Positions 21,648-33,199 of a stretch of 64,000 bases of DNA are shown here, piece after piece (positions within the stretch are counted from its first letter, which is position 1; each line of letters starts with the position of its first letter). The translations under genes were made by a program, and so were the position numbers. The stretch spans positions 23,617,855 through 23,681,854 of the forward strand of contig NC_019879.2 of the NCBI RefSeq assembly GCF_002234675.1, written 5' to 3'. The notes beneath the pieces are model-generated. The model saw nothing but the letters and a program-made list of their open reading frames with translations, ran no database searches and was not told the origin of the DNA. The stretch comes from Oryzias latipes (Eukaryota; Chordata; Actinopteri; Beloniformes; Adrianichthyidae).

Positions 21648-21862
21648 GGCGCCCCTGGTGGCTGAGGGCAATAAAAGAGAATGGGGTATTAGTGACCCCT
21701 AGAGGCAGGGTATAGAAATGAACGGTGGAAAACAAGACCCCTGGTGGTCTGGGGGTATAACTAAAATGGAGAAATGGCGGCCTCTGCTGGACGGGGACAA
21801 AAAAGAAAAGGGCGGTTTGGCGCCCTCTACCAGTCGGGGATATAGAGGGTGCCTGAAACGTA
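21648..21862. repeat. GC-rich minisatellite of about 43-bp units with CTCF-like cores
   Basis: Five consecutive units start at about 21648, 21692, 21735, 21777 and 21819, a 42-44 bp spacing. Each opens with a variant of GCGCCCCTGGTGG: GGCGCCCCTGGTGG, TGACCCCTAGAGG, AGACCCCTGGTGG, CGGCCTCTGCTGG and GGCGCCCTCTACCAG. After each core comes a purine-rich spacer. A further related core (GACCCCAGGTGG) is at about 21419. The cores resemble the vertebrate CTCF consensus on the minus strand. Confidence 0.75.
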
Positions 21863-22035
21863 CAAAAATTTTTTTTCAGGAACTCGACCCTCTTCGATTG
21901 CGGGAGGGTGTACCGGGGTGTACCTGTCTGGGGTCAATACCAAAGGGGGGTATGCGTTTTTAAAATGACCCCCCCTCCTTACTTTTTTTTTTAATCCATG
22001 CTTTTCTTTCCCCCTAAGACAGCACAAGGGTTATA
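21863..22035. mobile_element. Probable right end of a MITE that carries the minisatellite
   Basis: The sequence ends AAGACAGCACAAGGGTTATA. This closely matches the right terminus of the TTAA-flanked MITE at 47998-48201 (GGATAGCACAAGGGTTAA). The matching left end is not visible and would lie in or left of the gap. Confidence 0.5.
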
Positions 22036-25000
22036 GACTTTGCAAAATGAAAGAAGGAAAAAATATTATAACCAGCTTTGATCAAAAGGTTATAATTGTG
22101 TGACCATCCAAAGTTCAATGAGTACAAAGGTTTGTTTTGCATGATTGTACTCATTCTTGATGAGCACTTTTTTAAGTTGATCAAAATGTATTATTGTTAT
22201 TATTCTTTTTTGAAATCCAAAATAACCCCCCAAAAATAAAGAAATATATGTAATTCAATCTAAAATCTAAAGATGGCACTGTTGACTCAAGTAAGACTCT
22301 CTCATACCAAGACTTGTAGCTGTCATTTCTTTTCAATTCCAGTCAAAAACATTTGATATGGAAACATAAACTGATCTCACACCCAAATGTATCTGTATAA
22401 CCAAAATGACAGAACAATTGTAACTAAACGATGAACCCTCTTCCTAAGCGGTTTTGTGATTTAAAGTAAATCTTATCAATCCGGTTTCTAGTGAATGACT
22501 AAATTGTTTATTTTAATGTTTTCTTTGCTTTTTACTTTGCAGACCCATCATGTAATTATAAAATCATAGGTTTATAAAAAAAATAAATAACTAAAAGACA
22601 TACAGTCATGAAAAAAATGGCCAAAATCGTTGTAATTTGTATTTTTGAATTCTGAAGTCATAGCAACAACAAAAAAGAGGCAAATACCTCACCTGAAACC
22701 CAAACAACACAAGCAACCACTTGTAAATACTTCATTTCTCAAAATCAAAAGGCTGCAAGAGAGCCCAGCTATTTACTGTCTTGACAACTGCGGCTGGGGG
22801 GGCTGATGGGAGCAAGATAAAGTCTTGACATGCTTGCAAAGGTCAATTGCTGTGTGCTGCCTGTATGCATCCAGATACCAGGAGGGCTTCCTTCCTTCTT
22901 AATTAAATACTACATCCGCCTTATCTTTGGTTTTCTTGTTGAACCAACTCACCTGTAAACCTGAGACAACTTTTTTTTTTGGGAGAGGGGGGCACATATC
23001 TGATATATATACTGATGAACAAACAAAGAATCCAGCATCTCACAAGGAAGTGAAAAAAAAACCTTCCTAATCAAAATTGAAGATCTTTTTTTCATCTTTC
23101 TTGACACCAATGGCTCAGGATTGGAGGTAATTACTTTGGCCATGGAGGTGACTGACTCTACAAGGTGGAGCAGGGTGAGGATTTTGACTTAAGCAAGCTG
23201 GAGCAGAGCCACCGAAAAGCATTACAACCGCTTCAAATCAGTGAGCAGACGCTTTCAGTTGTGTAATTACTGTCACCCAGAACTGTGACAGTCAATATTT
23301 GTCCCTTTTTGTCGTTTTCTATGTGAAATAATTGTTTTAAAATGAAACTGTGGCTAACAGAGAGCCACTTTGATTGTGGAGTGCTAACACTTTGCCTGCT
23401 TTACGCCTCAGAAACAGGTTGTTACAGAATTCCCCACAGAGATGAGACAAACAGTGGATTGCAAAAGTGTGGCAGCAGGGTACTTGAGCTTTATTTAGCT
23501 ATGTGCCTTTAATTCACATGGGGATTGGGTGCAATGTCGTTTGTTCCTAACCACAACATTAAAAAAAAAAAAAAAAAGGAGGCCTCTATGATGTTGCCAC
23601 GGTAACACACATTGTGCCTTTAATGACAGTGCCTGCTCACCCATCTTTTGCATGATCATTTGCAGCCTTGATAGTATCCCACTTAGACTGCTGTGCCGAT
23701 GCCATGTAGAAAGAAGTTCCTGGCCTGATTTTGCCATTTGGTATACATTTAGTAATGGAAGACATTGTCACTCTTCCGTTTACACAAAATAATTAGCTGG
23801 CCGTGCGTGTTGGGCCATGCTTTCCTGACACTGTTTTCCTAGAAGTGCCAGACTGAAGCTCATGTTTGTGTGCATGTATCAACATGTGTTGCTGCTGCTT
23901 GGTATAACAGCCATGTTCTGCACCAGCGATGATAATTCAACCGTCCATCACCTCTTGTGCTCCCATGTGAATTCTGTTATAAAGCGGGGGGGGGGGGGGG
24001 GGAGCACTGGCCGAGACGACATAAACAGCACAAGTATTTCTATCACGTTTATCAAACCGTCCACCATCCAAACGGTTTTAGAGTTACTTTCATTTTCAGC
24101 TCATATTTGTATGGCCTTAGGCAGCAGCCCATAGCAGAAGCAGGTTGGACCCAGACAAACATACATCACTGACGTATTAATGCCTTTACTCGATTAAGGT
24201 GAGGGCGCATGCTTGTGAGATGTTATTCCAATTAATAGCCCCGATTTGGCTGCCATTCATGCTCAATATTTCATCTGACGTGAATATAAATAGGGACACG
24301 TGCTGGTGTATTCATCTTTCCTAAATTGTCTCTTTAAGATGACAGTCTGTGCATGCTTAATTGCAAATTCAAAGGATAAGAGGATAATAACTTGCATGTG
24401 CTCACTGGCATGTAATGATCTGTACCAGCAATACAACCCCAAATTTTCTGAAAATATATACAAATCTTTAGTTTTCAAGTCAATATCAGCCCATTAAATC
24501 TTCACGAAACTTGTGTTGAGCTTAAAAAGATGCCTGCATTCATTTTTGGGGATGAGCTTAGTACACTTTGTTTGCACCTTGAGGCATCTGCATACATTTC
24601 CGTGGTCTTTCCAAGGAGAAATGTTGATTCTGAGTGAGTTTGAGTGAGTTAATAACCTTCCCCCAATAAGTGCATCTGATAAGCTGCTGGGAATGAAATG
24701 TTTTTTTTTTCCTCTACAAAGGAAAGGTTTTGAGGGGTTGGAAACAGAAAACACTTCAGCTGTGGGATACCTTGTAAGACCCCAAATATTTGAAAGGACC
24801 ACATATTCACATGTTTGGGAATTGTTGGAGGGGGGCAATGGCTTTTATGAAGACTTCAAAGCATAATGGGATAATTACTGCACTTACCACCAGTGGCAAA
24901 AATAAAGAGAGAGGAAAACACAGAAGGAATCAGACAAAAAAAAGAGGGGGGGTGATAATGAGTGTTCAAAATAGACAATAAATCTAATAGCTTTCAAATT

Positions 25001-28000
25001 GAATGGAAATACGCTCTCCCAGGCACATCAAATATGGAATTATTATCATCAGCCCCGACTCTGTGATCATTCCTTGAGCTTATGACGGTTGATTTAACAG
25101 GAATTTGACAAAAATTTAGATTTACAGGGATTGCTTGGAGAGCTCAGAACAGGTAACGAAAAACAAATAAATGAATACAAATGGAGGGGAGAAAGGGAAA
25201 AAAAACAAAAAACAGATGGTGTAAGCGTGGCAGATAGCAGCATGCTTGCACTGATTAAATTGCAATCGATTCCAGCAAAATGTCAGGAAACGCACAGGTC
25301 TAGTGCCATTTAATGTGTTTCAGATGATAGCTGTAGGTAAGGGTCTGTGTTATCACTCATATGTCAAGGAATGCGGAGAATGACAGGGCGGTGCCAGGGG
25401 TTTAATTGGCGTTAACACTTGTGGAGCAGAGCTCAGGCTGAGTCTCCTAGGCAATGCCCCGAAGATGTGAGTCAAGAGAAGCACTTAACAGGCTTTGAAG
25501 GGAAGCAGTTATATTTACTTACGGAGGAGATTTATTTTATTTATTTTTGTCATTTTTTTGATAAGGCTTTACAACAGTCTGGAGAGTGATAGAGGGTATG
25601 AGGCACAACAGAAATACAAAATAAATAAATAAATAAATAAAAATGATAATAACCTCAGCACACACATATATGAATCCTCATAAAGCTTTTTCTTCAGCCA
25701 ATAGATAAATAGAATAATAATCTGAGGCAGACATCAACATGACTGCAAATGGCTTTTCTTGGTTTCCTCAGCTAGCCAGACCCTGTTGTTTTTCAGAACC
25801 ATGGAAAGAGACTCAAGTTTTTTTTTTTTTTTTGTAAAGTGAGTTCAAAAAAGACAAAACAATTTGGTTATCTTGGCTGACAAAGAACATATATACTAAT
25901 TAGCTCGGTAATTGACAAGAAGGAGACAGGCAGCGTGGTCAATGTGCTCAGTTTAAGGTTTCACAGACAGAGGAGATTATTCTTTCGGATTACCTAAATG
26001 GCTTTGCTGGGGAAAGCCATTAATCAAAGGGCCCCTCTTGTTAGGAAATAGCTCTATAGAAAATATCTACAACCCTCTCATTTCAGCACAGAGGTTTCTG
26101 GCGAAGCTATAAAACACAGAGTCATGGATGACTGGCCCAACTCCAAACCTATTAATGATGTGACGACTGAACTCTCATTCTCAGAATAACATAAGACACT
26201 CAAAATGTCAGATCCGGTTTGTCAACAAAGGTTTCTGATGTCAACCAAGGTCACATGTTCTTGGAGGTAGTCGCTGAACATTTTACTTTTTGAAAAATGG
26301 CATCTTAGTACAGGACATTTTGTGTACAAAAACAATTCAGAGGGCCTCATATAAAACATTAAAAGAAAAATGTAAAAGAAATATAAATAGCAGCAATCAT
26401 TAAACTAAAAAAAAAGTAACAAATAAAAACAAATGTAATGCAGCTGAGAATAGGTGGGTCTTTAACCTGACCTCAGCCAAATGCCGTACACCTGACATTA
26501 ATTTTATTAAGTTTTCTTAAATATAAGTACAGCATGTATACTATAGAGCATGTACTAGTAGTTTAATAAATGAAAACTTCTTCCGACCGAATTAGAGCAG
26601 TTACCAGATCTGTAAAAAAACATCACAAAATAACAAAATTATGTGCAAAGATAATATGTTCATAATATAAACATATTTGCCATGTACATTCAGTCATTAA
26701 GTACAATTTATTTTGCAGACAAAGAACAATGATAATATAAAGAACTATGATAATATGTATCTATTATCACAATAGAATACTTTCCTCTACCATCTCTGAA
26801 TTGACAAAGGGATCTCCCAGATTCCCTTATGAAGCATGACAGATAAACAAAGAGAAATTCAGTTGGAAGTAGTCTCAAACAACAAATAATTTATTCTGCT
26901 TTGTTTTCTTGTTGTTTTTTCTTCACTAGGGGTGTGAAATGCAAACATCCTTCCAGTGTGAAGTTTGGAGTAATTCATCAAACAGCAGAACAACGGAATA
27001 TCTGATGGAAACGACGCATGTCATGTACTTTTTTCTGTATAGAGATGGCTCCAGTGGGTGCGTAAACAGAAAGTCAAGATATTATTATTTTTTTCTTTGC
27101 AACTTATTAAGATCTCAGAGTGGAAAGCAAGGTAGTGTGGGAGGATCAGAAAGTAACTGCATAAGCTGGATGGATTGTTGATGGGCTGTTTTGCATTTAT
27201 ATCTAGCAGTACAGTACAAACTTTTTTTTTTCATTTCAGTTTTTTTCTTCAAACTTTCTGAATTTGATAAAATGTTCTTAAAATCTGCAAAGACAAGACT
27301 AACAGTTTTGTTTTTCTGCTGTGAGAAATATGATGTAATATTATCCAATTACTTGAAAACTACAATCTTCCATCACACAGTCAGTCAGAAGATGGAATTA
27401 TGAGTTCCTCCCTGTTATGGATTACAACCTGCTACGCTCCTGCTGTGTCTGCAGATTTTCTTGTTTGAAATGTTTTTCTTTTTGCCCGTAAAGTTTCATT
27501 TTTGATTTTTTTACTTTTGGCTTCAGCTCCTCGTCTGCCTCACTTGTTTCAAATGCATTTGCGCTTTGTGCTTTAGTCATCTCTACTTCCTGTTTCATTT
27601 TGGTAAATGTTTCTTTTGTGCGTCTGACCTTTCTTGTGTCTCCGATCTCCACTCCGTCTTGATTATTTTCCACCTGCATTCTGCCAGCTTCCATTCATTT
27701 ATTTTCTTTCAGTCATCAGTGGATTTTAGCTCTTTTGTCCTCCCGGTTTAGCTCCTAATCTTTTCGGGGGATATACTCCTTATTAGTTAGTTTTTATATA
27801 GCTTGGTTTATGGCGCACTTTCCATCCAAGTACTGAAAAAATGCTCACAAGCAAAAATGGGAAAACACTCATGTTTGTTGTAGCTGTGAATTAATATATT
27901 TCACTCGATACGTCAATCCTAGCCGTCCATTGAAACAGTCAGTTTACAACTATAGACTGGATTTACTGGACTTTCCTTGAACTGCTAGTAAAAAGCCCTC

Positions 28001-28620
28001 ATCATGTTGTTTGAAGGCTGTGTAATTTTAATTGTCTATACTGTACTTTTATTACAGAATTTATTTTTCATTTTATAGCAGTCACATTAAATCTAAACTG
28101 ATTCGTTGATGCTTTTGCTTCTCCTTTAAGCTCTATCAGGCGTAGCTCCTCCTCTGCTGACACAGACATTCTTCTGATTGGTTTTACTTCCCTCGGCGCC
28201 ATTAAAAAACATTATTTTAATCATTTTACTTTGAAAAACAATTGTCTCATTTGCATGCATAACAGTCTGTCCAAAAATGGTGGTACCAAATATTTGACAT
28301 TCCTGAAATTTCTCAAAGGAGAAAGTACCTTGTTAGCAGATAGGTAATACATAACACTAAAAATGTACCAAAAAATTAACAATAAATTAAAAAATTAACA
28401 AATAACAACAATAATTATTGTCCAGTGTTTTGGAGTCTAATAGCTGCTATGAAGCAGTTAAATAACTGTTAAAAGGACTAAAAATGTGCTTTTGTAAAGT
28501 TTGTTTTCCAAAACTGTCAAATGTTTTTAGGTATATATTTTCTGCCCTTTGGTTTTTGTGCCATGGGGTTGATTTATTATTCTTTTTGTAATCATCTGCT
28601 TGTATTTTATTAAAGCTGCA
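22036..28620. other. Long non-coding region, no gene recognised
   Basis: Over 6 kb without a supported exon. Simple repeats include a G-run at 23985-24001, (AAAT)n near 25622-25642, and several A- or T-runs. Stretches such as 24180-24310, 25320-25500 and 25880-26240 are complex, unique and moderately GC, and could be conserved regulatory elements of slitrk5. That is inference only. The minus ORF at 27422-27694 is Lys/Glu-rich (coiled-coil-like composition) but has no recognisable family and is also open on the opposite strand. Confidence 0.5.
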
Positions 28621-28639
28621 ATTTAAATGTAACACGTTT

Positions 28640-29075
28640 TTTATTGGAACAAACAAATCTTCGCTCCAATACTCACCTACGGTCATGAGCTCTGGGTCAT
28701 GACCGAAAGAACGAAGTCCCCGAATACAAGTGGCTGAAATGAGCTTCCTCTGGAGTGTGGCTGGGCGCTCCCTTAGAGATAGGGTGAGAAGCTCGGTCAT
28801 CCGCGGGGAGCTCGGAGTAGAACCGCTTCTCCTCCACATTTAAGGAGCCAGTTGAGGTGGCTCGGGCATCTAGTCCGGATGCCTCCTGGACGCCTCCCTG
28901 GGGAGGTGTTCCGGGCATGACCTACTGGGCAGAGGTCCCGGGGAAGACCCAGGACACGCTGGGGAGACTACGTCTCTGGGCTGGCCTGGGAACGCCTCGG
29001 GGTCCCTCCAGAGGAGCTGGAGGAAGTGGCCGGAGCAAGGGAAGTCCCGGATATGCGGCGGAAGATGGATGGATG
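28640..29075 (+). pseudogene. Rex3/RTE-like LINE, 3' end fragment
   Basis: The plus-strand translation, in shifting frames, reads YGHELWVMTERT, then SQLRWLGHLVRMPPGRLPGE, then VFRA, then GRPRT-type and RLAWERLGVPPEELEE-type segments, and ends at a (GATG)n tail. This is the C-terminal tail of the reverse transcriptase protein of a very common fish LINE with a TGGA-type simple-repeat 3' end. Several frameshifts and stops break the frame and the catalytic region is missing, so the copy is dead. Placement in the Rex3/RTE clade is from memory. Confidence 0.75.
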
Positions 29076-29080
29076 GATTG

Positions 29081-29735
29081 TGTTTTTTATTTTTTACTTT
29101 AATTTATTTTTTCAGGTGAATGCATTCTTTACTTTGCCTCACCCAATTGCCCATTTACCCAATATGTGATGTTAGAAATAACCATTCCACTTAATATAAT
29201 GTATTTTTAAAATCAAAATATGGAAGAGACTTTGAATTTGGCCTGCATCAGACTTATTTCCTCCTCTTTTTAACTCAGCAAGCGTTTGCATTTGCACAGC
29301 TGGCCCAACTGTGACTTTGTTTAGAGCTTTGAAGTGCTTCCTGCATCTTTTACCCAGGATGTATTTATTCTAAATTCGTGTTTTGTTTTGTTTTTTTACC
29401 TAGAAAAAACAACTTTGGGATATACAAGCGGCCCACAAACTTGCTCAGCTTATTACACTTTGAGATTTCCTGGCAGGAAATTCTAAACAACTTCTATGAG
29501 TGAGGTAGAAAATGGAAGAGAAGTAACTTCACTTCTGTGTGTGTGTTTTCAGTGAAAAATAACCCCATAATTGGTAATAATATGTATAAAAAATAATATT
29601 AACAATATGAAGATCATTTCAATGTAATTCAGGGTAATAGTTGTATTTAATTGGTGGACTTTTGTCAGGACTATACATAAGTACATAAGTGTGCAGTAAA
29701 AGCTGTCAGCATATATCTAATAGCATCAAAAGAAA
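29081..29735. other. Non-coding, nothing recognised
   Basis: AT-rich sequence between two repeats with no supported feature. Confidence 0.5.
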
Positions 29736-29739
29736 CGTA

Positions 29740-30240
29740 TTGGAGCTTTGTGTATAGTCCATTGACTGTATGTGGGAACTGGAGTGAGTGACCCCCTCCC
29801 TTTTGCGTTCCAAACAGGAAGTACCTGCTGGCTCCAAGAAGCCAAAGTCCTACAGACTTCTATAGAGAAATAAACAGCATTACTCAGTCATTCTATTGGT
29901 CGGAATAAACATTCCAGCGCTTCCTTTTTTTTAACATTTTCCTGCCAATTGTTTTTTTTCTTTATATTTTTTCCTGTAGTGTATGTTATTCAAGCTATGA
30001 ACTGACCAATCAGATGCCTCAATAAAAGTAGGTAGTCTCACGTCAAACGTTTGAAACATTTGACAAATTTTCCCAAGCCCGCTTTCAAATAGTAAGGGTG
30101 TGGACTTCCAACAAGCTTAGTCCTGATTTGCAAGAGTGGTTGCCATAGAAATGATGACTCAGACCGACTCGGACAATCAGTGCGTACTGACACTGGTTCC
30201 AACAGGACGTCATCCATATCACTAAAAAATGGCGACAGAA
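29740..30240 (+). repeat. Dispersed repeat R2, copy 1
   Basis: Shares a colinear block with 45350-45730: a CTGTAGT...TTATTCAAG..AT(G/A)AACTG segment, then ...GGCATAGAAATG-type, CCATAGAAATGATGACTCAG-like and GTCCTGTTCCAACA-like blocks ending in ATGGCGAC. Both copies are in the same orientation. No coding capacity is seen, and the class is unknown. Confidence 0.6.
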
Positions 30241-30289
30241 TTGACTTGTGTTTCAACTGCTCTCTTTGCGGATTGCCACTCCAAATCAA

Positions 30290-31130
30290 CCTCTATAACC
30301 CTTTCCTCTGCACGCTCCTCGCTCACACCAAACCACCCTCATGCCCTCCTTCACTACATCCACAAATCTTCTCTTTAGTCCTCCTTCAGGCCTTTTTCTT
30401 GGTGGTTCTGACCTCAGCATCCTTTTACCAACATAATCACTCTCCCTCCTTTCAACATGTTCAAACCATCTCAGTCTGCCTCCCTGCATTTATCTCCAAA
30501 ACATTCAACATGAGCTGTCCGTCTGATGGATTCATTCCTGTTCCTATCCATCCTCATCACTCCCAAAGAGAACCTGAGCATCTTTAGCTTCTTCGTACAA
30601 AACCACAGCTTCTCTATTGCCACCTTTCCGGCATTCTCTAGATTCACAAAGACAATGCAGTTCCTTCTAACCTTCTCTGTTCTTTTCCAGCAGCATCCTC
30701 AAAGCAAATATTGTGTCTGTGTTCTTTTTCTCCACATGAAACCACACAGTGGCTCACAAATGTTCACTTGTGACCTCAGCTCAGCTTCCACTCTTTCTCA
30801 TAACTTCAGTGTGTGATTCATCTGTAGTTAACAATTCTACACATCTCCCTTTTTTTTCTTGGAAATGGGCACCAGAGCTTTTCTCCTCCATTCTTCAGAC
30901 ATCCTCTCACTCTCCAAGATCTTATTAAAAAGCCCAGTCAGGAACTCTGCTGCCACCTCTCCTAATCTCCTCCATGCCTCCACAGATATGCTGCTTTCCC
31001 CCTCCTCATCCTCTTCAATGCCTTCCTCATTTCATTCTTGCTGATCTTTGCTACTCCCCGCTCCACAACAGCCATCTCTTTTACTCTGTGCCCTCTAACA
31101 TTTCCCTCCTTCATCAGCTCAGCAACCATA
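30290..31130 (-). pseudogene. LINE reverse transcriptase remnant
   Basis: On the minus strand the distal end reads RLRWFEHVERRESDYVGK followed by RM, a Pro/Arg-rich stretch and a RRFVDVVKEGMRVV segment, the usual C-terminus of a fish non-LTR ORF2. Further upstream on the same strand, around 31000-30860, frames give pieces typical of the start of the reverse transcriptase domain (an EMRKAL-type motif, VEAW, EWRR). Most of the domain between these ends is missing or scrambled. The element is 5'-truncated, internally deleted and non-functional. The clade (RTE or L1-like) is not resolved. Confidence 0.65.
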
Positions 31131-31635
31131 AACAATGTTCATAGTGTTAGTGGTAATAGCATTCAAATCACCAGACAAAAACCTGAGGAACCTGCAAGCT
31201 CCGGACCCCTGCTGACTGCCTGAGGTGGACTGCTTAAAAGCTCCCAGATGTGCGGTATACTGGCATCTATAATTATCACATTCATTTTCCCACTGCATTC
31301 ACTGTATGTCTCGCTTTGCTTCACATCTGTCCTAATAACTCTGAGATGCTTTGAAAACTGGATACACAAAGGAATGAATGAAAACATTTACAACTTTCTG
31401 ATGTTAAGCTAAGTGTGCAGCTTTGTTTGTGTTGTTTAGCAGCAGTACTAAAGGCAAATATTCAAACTATTTCTGTTGCCAAAGTGACATTAATTATTAG
31501 ACAGACAATTTTAGTTGCCCATCAATGTTAAATAAACAGTATATGTGAAATTGTTAAATTAGAACAATATAGCAGCTTGCAATAACACGACTTTGATATG
31601 TTTGTTGTATTTTTTTATATTAGCTAATATAGAAA
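31131..31635. other. Non-coding, nothing recognised
   Basis: No supported feature. Short ORFs overlap on both strands. Confidence 0.45.
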
Positions 31636-31639
31636 ATAA

Positions 31640-31975
31640 AATGGGGCTATATGGTGGTGCAGTAGGAAGGCAGGAAGGCCTTGGTTCAAACCCCAGCTGG
31701 AACCTTTGTGTGTGGAGGCTGCATGTTCTCCTGCATACATGGGCAAAATCAGGTACTCCTGCTTCCTCCCAATGTCTAAGAACATACTTCATACAGTATG
31801 TTAATCGGTGAGTGTAAATTGTCCCTTGGTGTGCATGTAAGATTGTGGTCCTGCAACCGGATTGGCGACCTGTTCAGGGTGTACCCTGCCTTTGCCAATC
31901 AGTAGCCAGGATGGCTCCAGCAGGCCTGCAAGAAATTCAGTGGGTTCTGAAAATGAATGGATGGAAAATACAATG
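31640..31975 (+). mobile_element. tRNA-derived SINE-like element
   Basis: The head has a perfect RNA polymerase III A box, TGGTGCAGTAG (31655-31665), and a B-box-like GGTTCAAACCC (31683-31693) about 18 bases further on. The body has the common fish blocks GCATGTTCTCCTGCAT, CTCCTGCTTCCTCCCA, GTAAATTGTCCC and GGCGACCTGTTCAGGGTGTA, and it ends in a GGATGG tail. Reverse-strand relatives occur at 52790-53060 and 59275-59375. Confidence 0.75.
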
Positions 31976-32441
31976 GTAGTCTGGCTTGATGTAGCTTGAA
32001 TTTACTGTACTGGTGTTTCTTTAGTGACATTATGAGTAATATGTCCAAAGAAAAAAAATATGATAAGAAGATAATGATGGAGTTACTAACCTAACAAAAC
32101 TTAAAGATCCACTCCAATGTAAATTGGGTTTTTGCCGTTTTAAACATGTTCTTGTAGCATTTTTCTCAAAATGAAGGACAAATAAAGAAAATTAAGATAA
32201 TGGCTGTGTCCGAATTACCGCCCTAACCCCTATATAGTGCACTATATAGTGCGGTCGCCATTTTGTAGTGCTGTCCGAATCTACAGTTCAAAAATCATGT
32301 GCACTAGAAATTTCCCAGAATTCTCTACGAAAAACCAGTGTGGATCGATGCTCACTCGATCGGCGAATATTGCCCAGAATGCACTGCGTTCATACCAGAA
32401 TGCATTGCGTGTAACCCACAATACACTGCGTTTGAATTATT

Positions 32442-32838
32442 CAAAGATGGCGGACGGTTGCGCTAGAAAGAGGACTTAAAAATGTAAGTATCTTTAAAAG
32501 TATCAAGTATCTGTTGTAAAATATATTTGTAAATACGTAAGATGATGTGTTTAATATGTTTTATTCCTCAATCGACTATCTACATTGTTTTGAAGCTCAT
32601 CAATTTTGGTAATGCTAAAGCTAACGCTAGCGCGAATTAGCATTGAAGGCTAAAAACAAACGCTGTTGATAGTACATCAAAAAACAGTGAGTTCTAACCG
32701 TAGTTATAAGTTATTAACACATTTTTTAAATGTGTTTATATATGTAGGGACTGACGAGGATGAGGAAAATCTGATCCATCTGTGGATGGAGAAAGATAGC
32801 CTGTTTGTTATCAGGCAAGCTCGTGCCGGATGGGAGTA
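32442..32838 (+). pseudogene. Harbinger Myb/SANT-like accessory protein remnant
   Basis: Near the left end, an ATG in the context AAGATGGCGGAC starts MADGCARKRT followed by a stop and then a donor-like TGTAAGTA. After an intron-like gap an acceptor (TATGTAG|GG) opens TDEDEENLIHLWMEKDSLFV. The acidic, tryptophan-containing pattern resembles the trihelix/Myb-SANT protein that Harbinger elements encode beside their transposase, which helps its nuclear import and DNA binding. The frame closes soon afterwards, so the gene is dead. The identification is by position and pattern and is moderate only. Confidence 0.5.
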
Positions 32839-33199
32839 AGAGACACTACTGCAGCACGAAGGGACAAAGAGTGACAGGAAAGTCTGTTAAGCTTACCTGA
32901 GTTTAAAATATTGTTCACAAAATGTAACATCGTCGTTGTTTTTGCAATTTGTTTAATAAATGCAGGAACAAAAATGAATTATTTACATTTATTATTTAAA
33001 TCTGAGCCATTTTTAACAATCTCAAAAGTATTTTCATATAAATATCAAATGTACATATTTACATTTACGTTTTATATGTTAACATTTATTTTTATACATC
33101 ATAACAATAATCCTGGTCTTCTAGAGTCATGTGTGTCACAGTTGGAGCTGAAAGGAAAGCAGAGATCTGTCCTCGCAGACGGCCGCCACTTTACCCGTC

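Noticed and set aside
20193..21735. ORFs of 372-492 codons
   Set aside because: They consist mainly of the 1000-N gap, which carries no stops, plus poly(A)/poly(T) runs.
21351..21862. CRISPR-like array
   Set aside because: Units are separated by A-tracts or are contiguous minisatellite repeats, with no unique equal-length spacers, and the genome is a vertebrate.
27422..27694. Lys/Glu-rich minus ORF as a gene
   Set aside because: Low-complexity composition, opposite strand equally open, no splice or family evidence.
28857..29102. Gly-rich plus-strand ORF
   Set aside because: Out-of-frame reading of the Rex3/RTE-like LINE end.
30180..31223. Series of plus-strand ORFs (135, 96, 61 codons)
   Set aside because: They are shadows of a minus-strand LINE reverse-transcriptase remnant.
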